Part shown: positions 1-6,879 of the stretch, piece after piece | Numbering within the stretch: the first letter of the stretch is position 1 | How the letters are laid out: each line of letters opens with the position of its first letter | The notes under the pieces: generated by a model | Seen by the model: only the letters and a program-made list of their open reading frames with translations | The model's database searches: none | What the model was told of the DNA's origin: nothing | From: Actinoplanes sp. TFC3 | GTDB lineage: Bacteria; Actinomycetota; Actinomycetes; Mycobacteriales; Micromonosporaceae | Length of the DNA: 64,000 nt | Assembly: GCF_001553785.1 (NCBI RefSeq) | Contig: NZ_LOJP01000011.1 | Coordinates: 1-64,000, forward strand | Direction of reading: 5' to 3' | Program-made: the position numbers and the translations under genes

Positions 1-89
1 CGCGGCGCGCCCGGCCCCGCCCTTCCCCGCTGTCCGCGGCGGGGGCCGGGGCCCCGGGGGGGGGGCGGGGGCGGGCCCCCCCCCCCCCC
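1..89. other. Low-complexity G/C run at the sequence edge
   Basis: Almost pure G and C, with long homopolymers (runs of about ten G and nearly twenty C). It replaces what should be the continuing murC coding sequence, so it looks like an unreliable contig terminus rather than genomic sequence. No gene is supported here. Confidence 0.8.
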
Positions 90-176
90 CCCCACCCCGC
101 CGATGCCGATGAGGTGGACTGTGCCCAGGTCCTCGGCGGTCAACCCGCCAACCGGCTTCAGCTCCACGGTGCTCAC
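90..176 (-). CDS. murC: UDP-N-acetylmuramate--L-alanine ligase MurC, N-terminal fragment
   Basis: About 29 codons from a GTG start at 176, preceded by a GAGGAG ribosome site just after the murG stop. The peptide ends in HLIGIGGVG, the nucleotide-binding glycine loop that opens MurC proteins. MurC adds L-alanine to UDP-MurNAc in the cytoplasm. It would be the next gene of the dcw operon. The reading frame is lost at about base 90, where the sequence becomes a G/C homopolymer, so this is truncation by the sequence edge and not evidence of a broken gene. Confidence 0.8.
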
Positions 177-204
177 AGCGCCACGCTCCTCAGTGCAGAT
201 GAGT

Positions 205-1314
205 TCATCGTCCTGCGACCGCCTGGATCACAAAGTCCAGCAGCGCCTCGTCGCCGTCGCGCCGGCCGTACGCGCTGGCCGAGCGGCCCATCGCGGTAAG
301 CCGCTGTGGGTCGCGGGCGAGCGGGATCACCGTACGCTCGATCCACTCGGGGGTGAGCTCGGCATTGTCCACCAGCAGGCCGCCGCCGGATTCGACGACG
401 GGCAGCGCGTTGCGCTTCTGCTCCTGGTTGCTGTGCGGGTAGGGCACGTAGATCGCCGGCATGCCGATGGCCGTGGTCTCGGCCACCGTGATGGCCCCGC
501 CGCGGCACAGCATCAGGTCCGCGGCGGCGTAGCCGAGTTGCATGTCCGACAGGTACGGCACCACGACGTAGGGCACCGGCAGGTCGGTGGGCACGTCGAA
601 CGGGTCGTTGCGCCCGCCCTGCACGTGCAGGACCTGGATGCCGGCGTGCGCCAGCTTCTTGGCCGCCCCGGCGACCGCGAGGTTGATCGTGCGGGCCCCC
701 GAGGAGCCGCCGGAGACGAACAGCACCGGCAGGTCGGGGCGCAGCCCGAAGTGGGCGAGCGCCTGGGGGCGCAGCGCGGCACGGTCCATCCGGGCGATCG
801 CGGTGCGCAGCGGCACACCGACCACCGTGGCCTCGCGCAGCGACTCGGCCGCCTGGGGCTGGCCCGGAAAGCCGACCGCGATGTTCTTGGTGAACCGCAT
901 GCCCATCCGGTTGGCCACGCCCGGCGGCACGTTCACCTCGTGGATGACGATGGGCAGCTCACGCCGCCAGGCCGCCAGGTAGGCCGGCACCGACACATAC
1001 CCGCCGAAGCCCACCACGACGTCGGCCTTGACCTCGTCAATGATCTTGCCGGCGGCGTGCGAGGACTTGTACATGCGGTCCGGGGTGCGCAGCAGGTTGA
1101 GGTTGAGCGAGCGCGGCAACTGGAACGCCGGGATCACCCGCAAGTCGTAGCCGGCCGGCGGGATGAGCTCGTTCTCCATGCCCTTGGGGCTGCCCAGGGT
1201 GGTGATGCGCACCTCGGGGAAGTGCCGGCGCAGCGCGTCGGCAAAGGCGAGCAGCGGATAGATGTGACCGCCGGTGCCTCCCCCAGCGAGCACGACCGAC
1301 CGCAGCTGACCCAT
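205..1314 (-). CDS. murG: UDP-GlcNAc:lipid I GlcNAc transferase MurG
   Basis: 369 residues, usual length for MurG. This peripheral membrane GT-B glycosyltransferase converts lipid I to lipid II on the inner face of the membrane. The N-terminal loop GGGTGGHIYP (residues 11-20) binds the lipid I side. The C-terminal half has the donor-site segment GGAITVAETTAIG followed by YPHSNQEQKRNA, the MurG version of the UDP-sugar region. The ATG at 1314 overlaps the ftsW stop by one base (TGATG), which fixes the start and implies translational coupling. murC follows after about 28 bases. Frame and motifs are intact. Confidence 0.96.
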   Translation of the reverse strand: MGQLRSVVLAGGGTGGHIYPLLAFADALRRHFPEVRITTLGSPKGMENELIPPAGYDLRVIPAFQLPRSLNLNLLRTPDRMYKSSHAAGKIIDEVKADVVVGFGGYVSVPAYLAAWRRELPIVIHEVNVPPGVANRMGMRFTKNIAVGFPGQPQAAESLREATVVGVPLRTAIARMDRAALRPQALAHFGLRPDLPVLFVSGGSSGARTINLAVAGAAKKLAHAGIQVLHVQGGRNDPFDVPTDLPVPYVVVPYLSDMQLGYAAADLMLCRGGAITVAETTAIGMPAIYVPYPHSNQEQKRNALPVVESGGGLLVDNAELTPEWIERTVIPLARDPQRLTAMGRSASAYGRRDGDEALLDFVIQAVAGR

Positions 1315-2771
1315 CACCGTCTCCTTCCGGCCCCCCTGGTAGCGCCCATCTTCTGCGCCGGCGGGCGCAGTGGTCCCGGCCGCCGCACGGGGGGTCGCGG
1401 CGGCAGCGGGGCCCAGACTAGCCGGACCCACCGAGCGGGCGGACGGGCGTGCAGGGCCCTGGCGGCGTCCGGTTCCGCCCGCGCGAAGGAGGCGAGAATA
1501 CCGACTCCGGCCATCGTCACGACGAGGGCACTGCCCCCGGAGGAGATGAACGGCAGCGGCAGGCCCGTGATCGGCAGGATTCCGATGACCCCGCCGATGT
1601 TGATGACCGCCTGGGCGACCAGCCAGGTGGTGATCCCGGTGGCGGCGAGCCGGCGGAACGGGTCGTCGACGCGGCGGGCGATCCGGAAGCCGGTGTAGGC
1701 CAGTACGGCGAACAGCGCGACGATCACCATGCACCCGACGACGCCCAGTTCCTCGGCCACGACGGCGAAGATGAAGTCGTTGTCGGCGGCGGGCAGCCAG
1801 TTCCACTTGAGCGCGCCCTTGCCCAGCCCGACGCCGAACCAGCCGCCCTCGTAGATCGCCGAGCGACCCTGGAGCAACTGGTAGCACAGGTCGGAGCCAC
1901 ACTTGTCCAGCGACTGGAACAGCACAGTGATGCGCGCGAGCCGGTAGTTGGGCTCACCCTCGGCGCCGGAGCCGGCACCGCGTGAGGCGGCCGCGATGAG
2001 CAGACCGATGCCGGCCAGGCCGAGCACCCCCAGCGCACCGAAGATCCGCAGCCGGATGCCGGCGGCCCAGAGCAGGCCGATGATCAGCGAGAGCAGCACC
2101 AGCATCGTGCCGAGGTCGTTGTAGCCGACCAGCACGAACAGCAGCCCGACGACGGGGAACAGCGGCATGGACAGCTCACGCCAGTAGCCCAGCGAGGCGC
2201 CCTTGCGCGCGATGATGTCGGCGCCCCACAGCACCACACCGAGCTTGGCGAACTCGGCGGGCTGCAGGCCGAGCGGGCCGACATAGAGCCAGAGCAGGTC
2301 GGCGCGCAGCGGGCCGAGGTAGACGCCCTGCTTGGTCACCGGCAGGACGTGCAAGCTGCCCAGCGCGCCGATCAGGTCGAGCACGCCCAGCAGCACAACT
2401 GCGGCGCCGAGAATGTAGACGCCCAGGAAGCGCAGGGTGGTGGCGGGCAGCCGCTGACAGACCCAGAACCCGACCAGGCCGAGGGTGGCGAAGATGAGCT
2501 GGTTGCGCACCGCGGTGAAGGCGTTGCCGTCCTCGGCGTACGCCCGGACCGCCGTCGCCGAGAACACCATGGTCAGCCCGATCAGCAGCAGCAGCGCCGA
2601 GCTGGCGATCAGCAGGTAGTACGACGACAGCGGGCGCGCGAGCAGCCCGTGCACCGCGGGCAGCATCTGCTGGCTCAGGGTCCTGGGGCGTACCGGCAGC
2701 GGCGCGGGCTGCACGGTGGCGGCCGGCGACACGGTCACCGTGGTGCGGGTATCGCTCTTGTCCTCCGCCAT
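1314..2771 (-). CDS. ftsW: Septal SEDS peptidoglycan polymerase FtsW
   Basis: About 485 residues with roughly ten hydrophobic segments. FtsW polymerises lipid II into septal glycan strands, paired with the FtsI transpeptidase encoded upstream. The NDFIFAVVAEELG segment carries the conserved catalytic-loop aspartate of SEDS proteins, and PLPFISSGGS is the C-terminal SEDS signature. After the last membrane segment there is a Pro/Arg-rich cytoplasmic tail of about 50 residues. The ATG at 2771 is used here, with GGGGG just upstream; a GTG at 2795 would add eight residues and lies inside an inverted repeat. murD, which sits directly upstream in Streptomyces and Mycobacterium, is absent. Confidence 0.95.
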   Translation of the reverse strand: MAEDKSDTRTTVTVSPAATVQPAPLPVRPRTLSQQMLPAVHGLLARPLSSYYLLIASSALLLLIGLTMVFSATAVRAYAEDGNAFTAVRNQLIFATLGLVGFWVCQRLPATTLRFLGVYILGAAVVLLGVLDLIGALGSLHVLPVTKQGVYLGPLRADLLWLYVGPLGLQPAEFAKLGVVLWGADIIARKGASLGYWRELSMPLFPVVGLLFVLVGYNDLGTMLVLLSLIIGLLWAAGIRLRIFGALGVLGLAGIGLLIAAASRGAGSGAEGEPNYRLARITVLFQSLDKCGSDLCYQLLQGRSAIYEGGWFGVGLGKGALKWNWLPAADNDFIFAVVAEELGVVGCMVIVALFAVLAYTGFRIARRVDDPFRRLAATGITTWLVAQAVINIGGVIGILPITGLPLPFISSGGSALVVTMAGVGILASFARAEPDAARALHARPPARWVRLVWAPLPPRPPVRRPGPLRPPAQKMGATRGAGRRR

Positions 2772-2789
2772 GCCCCCATCATGGTGGCG

Positions 2790-2826
2790 CGACACGCCAG
2801 CCCCGGGATGCGAACCTGGCGTGTCG
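2790..2826. other. 11-bp perfect inverted repeat in the mraY-ftsW gap
   Basis: Bases 2790-2800 pair exactly with 2816-2826 around a 15-base loop, filling the short gap where murD would be expected. It could be a weak terminator of mraY, a regulatory hairpin on ftsW translation, or a scar of gene loss. There is no T-run. Confidence 0.6.
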
Positions 2827-2834
2827 TGAGAGAT

Positions 2835-3932
2835 CTATCCCATGACCGCCAGGAAGTCGGAGTAGAAGAGGCCGAGGCCGATGGCCACGCAGATGCCGGC
2901 CACGATCCAGAAGCGGACCACGATGTTGACCTCGCTCCAGCCGGCCAGCTCGAAGTGGTGCTGCAGCGGCGACATCCGGAACACGCGCTTGCCGGTGGTC
3001 TTGAACGAGATGATCTGGATGACCACGGACATCGTGATGATGACGAACAGCCCGCCGATGATGATCGACAGCAGCGTGGTGCGGGTCGCCATGGCCAGGC
3101 CACCGATCAGGCCGCCCAGACCGAGCGCGCCGGTGTCACCCATGAAGATGCGGGCCGGCGAGGTGTTCCACCACAGGAAGCCGACACATGCCCCGGCCGC
3201 GGCCGCCGCGATCAACGCCACTTCCAGCGGGTCACGGACTTCGTAACAGTAGTTGCCGGCGTAGTTGGTGTCACCGCACCAGTGCCGGTACTGCCAGAAG
3301 CCGATCAGCGCGTACGCCCCGAGGACCAGGATGGACGCGCCGGTGGCGAGCCCGTCAAGTCCGTCGGTGAGGTTCACGCCGTTGGACATCGACATGATCA
3401 CGAAAACGAACACGATGACCGAGCCGACCTTGCCGACATCCAGGAAGCTGATGTCCCGGATGAACGAGATGTGCTCGCTCGCCACGGTCTGACCGTTGGT
3501 GCTCACGACGTACAGGGCGGCCACGCCGAGTCCGCCGCCGACCACCAGCTGACCGAGCAGCTTGCCCTTCGCGCTCAGGCCCGCGGAGTTGCGTTTGCGC
3601 ACCTTGAGGAAGTCGTCCAGGAAGCCGACAGCGCCGCAGAACACGAACAACCCGAGCAGCACCAGCGCCGTCATGGTCGGCTTGACCTGGGCGATCTGAG
3701 CCTCGGGCAGCGTGGTCAGGGCGACGTGCCCGGCCACATAGGCCAGCACCGTGGCGACGATGAACGCCACCCCGCCCATCGTGGGTGTGCCCTTCTTGCC
3801 CTGGTGCGAGGCCGGTCCGACCGAGCGGATCGGCTGGCCGGCCTTCAGCGCGGTGAACACGCGGATCGCGACCGGGGTGCCGAACAACGAGATGATGAAC
3901 GCGACCGCGGCCGCGACGATAACTGCCCTCAC
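2835..3932 (-). CDS. mraY: Phospho-MurNAc-pentapeptide transferase MraY (dcw copy)
   Basis: 365 residues, about ten membrane segments. MraY transfers phospho-MurNAc-pentapeptide to undecaprenyl phosphate, making lipid I. Catalytic and metal-binding motifs are complete: D106-D107 (GFLDDF), NLTDGLDG with D190, FMGDTG with D266-T267, and QHHFE at 324-328, the actinobacterial form of the HHH motif. The GTG at 3932 overlaps the murF stop by four bases (GTGA), which decides the start over longer in-frame options. A paralogue about 82% identical by eye lies at 24689-25792. The gene is followed by ftsW, with no murD between. Confidence 0.96.
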   Translation of the reverse strand: MRAVIVAAAVAFIISLFGTPVAIRVFTALKAGQPIRSVGPASHQGKKGTPTMGGVAFIVATVLAYVAGHVALTTLPEAQIAQVKPTMTALVLLGLFVFCGAVGFLDDFLKVRKRNSAGLSAKGKLLGQLVVGGGLGVAALYVVSTNGQTVASEHISFIRDISFLDVGKVGSVIVFVFVIMSMSNGVNLTDGLDGLATGASILVLGAYALIGFWQYRHWCGDTNYAGNYCYEVRDPLEVALIAAAAAGACVGFLWWNTSPARIFMGDTGALGLGGLIGGLAMATRTTLLSIIIGGLFVIITMSVVIQIISFKTTGKRVFRMSPLQHHFELAGWSEVNIVVRFWIVAGICVAIGLGLFYSDFLAVMG

Positions 3933-5314
3933 GGGCTGACCTCCCCAGTGGCCACACGCAACGCGTCGGCCACCTCCCACGTCCGGTACCGAGAACCCTT
4001 TACCAGCACGACATCTCCCGGGCGCAGATCGCCCGTCACGGCCGCGATCGCCGCTGCCTGGTCGGCGGCGGCAATGGCAGAACCCGTCCATTCCGGTACG
4101 TCCGCAGCTCCGTCGAGCACCGCAGCCGCCCCGGCCACCGCGATCAGCCGGTCCACCCCGAGTTCGGCGGCGAGCCGGCCCACCTCGGCGTGCCCGGACA
4201 CTTCCTGATCGCCCAGCTCGGCCATGTAGCCGAGCACCGCGATCGTGCGTCCCTGCCGGCCCATCGCGGCCAGCGCCCGCAGCGCCGCGGCGGTGGACGA
4301 CGGGTTCGCGTTGTACGAGTCGTCGATCAGCGTCACCCCGTCGGACCGCTCGACCACGTCCATCCGGCGCTCCGAGCGGATGCCGAGGTCGCCCAGCGCC
4401 GCGGCCAGCTCGACGACCGGCAGGCCCGCTTCGAGCGCGACGGCGGCCGCGGCGAGCGTGTTGGACACCTGGTGGCGCCCGGCCACGGCCAGCCGCACCG
4501 GGGCGTTGCCGGAGCTGGTGACCAGGGTGAACGCCGGGCGCCCGCGAGAATCCAAGGTCACGTGCTCGGCTCGTACCGTGGCATTGGGATCTTCCCCGAA
4601 CGTCACCACCCGCGCGCTCGTGCGGGGCGCCATGCCGGCCACCAGCGGGTCATCCGCGTTGAGCACCGCCACACCCTCGGCCGGCAAGCTCTCCACCAGC
4701 TCGCCCTTGGCCTGCGCGGTGCCCTGCATGGACCCGAACTCGCCGATGTGCGCGGCACCGATGTTGAGCACCAGAGCAATGCGCGGCGCAGCGATCCCGG
4801 CCAGATAAGCGATATGCCCGATCCCCCGCGCCCCCATTTCGAGCACCAGGTAGCGGGTGTCAGCGGTGGCCTTGAGCACCGTGCAGGGAAAGCCCAGCTC
4901 GTTGTTGGGCGAGCCGGGCGGCGCCACCGTGTCCCCCAGCCGCGCGAGCAGCTGACCGATGTAGTCCTTGGTGGTGGTCTTGCCGGACGAACCGGTCAAG
5001 CCGACCACGGTCAGCTGCGGCAGCCGCTGCACCAGCGCGTGCGCGAGCTTGCCCAGCGCGTCGAGCTGATCCTTGACCACCACGCCCGGCTGACCGGTGT
5101 CCCGGGTGCCCAGCACGGCGGCGGCACCGGCGGCGATCGCCTTCGCCGCGTACCCGTGCCCGTCCACCTTCTCGCCCTCGAACGCCACGAACAGCCCGCC
5201 GGGCATGGGGGCCCGCGAGTCGTACTCCACCGGGCCGCTCACGATCGTGGTGCCGTCGCCGGCGACGCTGCCGCCGGTGATCGCGGCGATTTCGTCCAGA
5301 GTCATCGGAATCAT
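3929..5314 (-). CDS. murF: UDP-MurNAc-tripeptide--D-Ala-D-Ala ligase MurF
   Basis: 461 residues, typical MurF length. This cytoplasmic Mur ligase adds D-Ala-D-Ala to UDP-MurNAc-tripeptide, completing the soluble precursor. The N-terminal substrate-binding domain has YDSRAPMPGGLFVAF, the ATP P-loop is TGSSGKTTT at residues 107-115, and the central domain has the NADDP and DDSYNANPSS segments characteristic of MurF. The start at 5314 overlaps the murE stop in an ATGA; an ATG three codons later is also possible. The stop overlaps the mraY GTG. The frame is intact and the neighbours are in classical dcw order. Confidence 0.96.
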   Translation of the reverse strand: MIPMTLDEIAAITGGSVAGDGTTIVSGPVEYDSRAPMPGGLFVAFEGEKVDGHGYAAKAIAAGAAAVLGTRDTGQPGVVVKDQLDALGKLAHALVQRLPQLTVVGLTGSSGKTTTKDYIGQLLARLGDTVAPPGSPNNELGFPCTVLKATADTRYLVLEMGARGIGHIAYLAGIAAPRIALVLNIGAAHIGEFGSMQGTAQAKGELVESLPAEGVAVLNADDPLVAGMAPRTSARVVTFGEDPNATVRAEHVTLDSRGRPAFTLVTSSGNAPVRLAVAGRHQVSNTLAAAAVALEAGLPVVELAAALGDLGIRSERRMDVVERSDGVTLIDDSYNANPSSTAAALRALAAMGRQGRTIAVLGYMAELGDQEVSGHAEVGRLAAELGVDRLIAVAGAAAVLDGAADVPEWTGSAIAAADQAAAIAAVTGDLRPGDVVLVKGSRYRTWEVADALRVATGEVSP

Positions 5315-6825
5315 GCGGCACCACCCGGGCGCGCGGCCAGCGCGGCGGCCAGCTCGATCCGGTCGTCGAACGGCAGCACCTCGCCGTTCACCTCCTGGCC
5401 CCGCTCGTGTCCCTTGCCGAGGACCGCGACGACGTCGCCGGGGCCGGCCAGTCGTACCGCCTCGTCGATGGCGGCCCGGCGGCCCGCCACTTCCATGATC
5501 TTCGCAGGTGCGTTGGCCTGCTCAGCCCCTGCCCGCACGGCGGCGCGTACGGCGGCCGGGTCCTCGGTGCGCGGGTTGTCATCGGTGACCACCACCAGAT
5601 CGGAACCGCGCGCGGCGGCCGCCCCCATCAGCGGGCGCTTCCCGGTGTCCCGGTCGCCGCCGGCGCCGATGACGCACAGCACCTGCCCGCCGCGAGCCGT
5701 GGCCAGATCCCGCAACGCGGTCAGCGCGGCGACGATCGCGTCCGGCTTGTGCGCGTAGTCGACGACGCCGAGCACGTCACCCGGCGCGTCCACCCGCTCC
5801 AGGCGGCCCGGAACTCCCTTGCAAGCCGCGATGCCATCCGCGGCCACCTGAGCGTCGATGCCCGCCGCGACCAGGCTCGCCAGGGCCAGCAGCGCGTTCG
5901 CCACATTGTGCCGCCCGGGCATCTCCACCCCGGCGGGGATGCTCCGGCCCCGATGATGCGCCTGGAACGTCTGGCCTTCGCCGCTCTCCGCGATCGCGGC
6001 GGCGTACCAGGTGGCGCTGCTGTCGCCGTTCGCCGAGTAGCTGATCGTGGCCGGCTTGAACAGCGGCTTGAGCGCGGGCTCATCGGCGTTGAGCACCTCG
6101 AACTCGCAGCGGCCGTCGAACAGCCGCGCCTTGGCCGCGAAGTAGTCGTCGACGTCGGCGTGGAAGTCGAGGTGGTCCTGGCCGAAGTTGGTGTAGCCGC
6201 CGACGGTGAAGCGCACCCCGCCGACCCGGCCCATCACCAGGGCGTGGCTGGACACCTCCATGACCACGGCGGTGACCCCGCGTTCGAGGGCGGCGGCGAG
6301 GATGGCGTGCAGGTCGGTGGCCTCCGGCGTGGTGCGCGCGCTGTGCACCACCAGGTCGCCGATGCGGGTCTCGACCGTGCCGATCAGCCCGGTGGTCAGC
6401 CCGGCCGCTCGCAGCCCCGATTCGACCAGGTACGCGGTGGACGTCTTGCCCGCCGTACCGGTGAGGCCGATGACGGTGAGCCGCTCGGAGGGGTTGCCGT
6501 AGATCGCCGAGGCGGCCACGCCGAGCACCGCGCGCGGGTCGGGCACGACCAGCACCGGCAGGCCCGAGCCGGCCGCGAGGTCACGCCCGGCCGCATCGGT
6601 GAGCACCGCTACGGCACCGGCTTGCGCGGCGGCCGCGGTGAACTCGGCGCCGTGACGCCGGGCACCCGGCAACGCGGCGTAGAGATCACCGGGGCGCACC
6701 TCGCCGCTGGCGTGGGTGACCCCGGTGACGCTCGACTCGGAGCCGCTCGTCTCGGCCTCGACCAGCACGGCGAGGTCGGTCAGCCGGTACGGCCGGACGG
6801 TCTGGGGACGGGGAATGCCGGACAC
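5311..6825 (-). CDS. murE: UDP-MurNAc-L-Ala-D-Glu--meso-diaminopimelate ligase MurE
   Basis: 504 residues. MurE adds the third stem residue to UDP-MurNAc-dipeptide. The P-loop TGTAGKTST lies at 122-130, and TTPEATDL and VMEVSSHAL mark the substrate domain. The DNPR motif at 416-419 (DNPRTEDP) is the amino-acid selector associated with meso-DAP, so the organism is predicted to have DAP-type peptidoglycan, as in Micromonosporaceae. The gene follows ftsI by 54 bases and overlaps murF by four. ATG start at 6825; no nearby alternative is better. Confidence 0.96.
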   Translation of the reverse strand: MSGIPRPQTVRPYRLTDLAVLVEAETSGSESSVTGVTHASGEVRPGDLYAALPGARRHGAEFTAAAAQAGAVAVLTDAAGRDLAAGSGLPVLVVPDPRAVLGVAASAIYGNPSERLTVIGLTGTAGKTSTAYLVESGLRAAGLTTGLIGTVETRIGDLVVHSARTTPEATDLHAILAAALERGVTAVVMEVSSHALVMGRVGGVRFTVGGYTNFGQDHLDFHADVDDYFAAKARLFDGRCEFEVLNADEPALKPLFKPATISYSANGDSSATWYAAAIAESGEGQTFQAHHRGRSIPAGVEMPGRHNVANALLALASLVAAGIDAQVAADGIAACKGVPGRLERVDAPGDVLGVVDYAHKPDAIVAALTALRDLATARGGQVLCVIGAGGDRDTGKRPLMGAAAARGSDLVVVTDDNPRTEDPAAVRAAVRAGAEQANAPAKIMEVAGRRAAIDEAVRLAGPGDVVAVLGKGHERGQEVNGEVLPFDDRIELAAALAARPGGAA

Positions 6826-6879
6826 GGCGTCAGACCCTACCCGGTGCCATCCATACCGCTGGCAACGCCATACGGCGCA

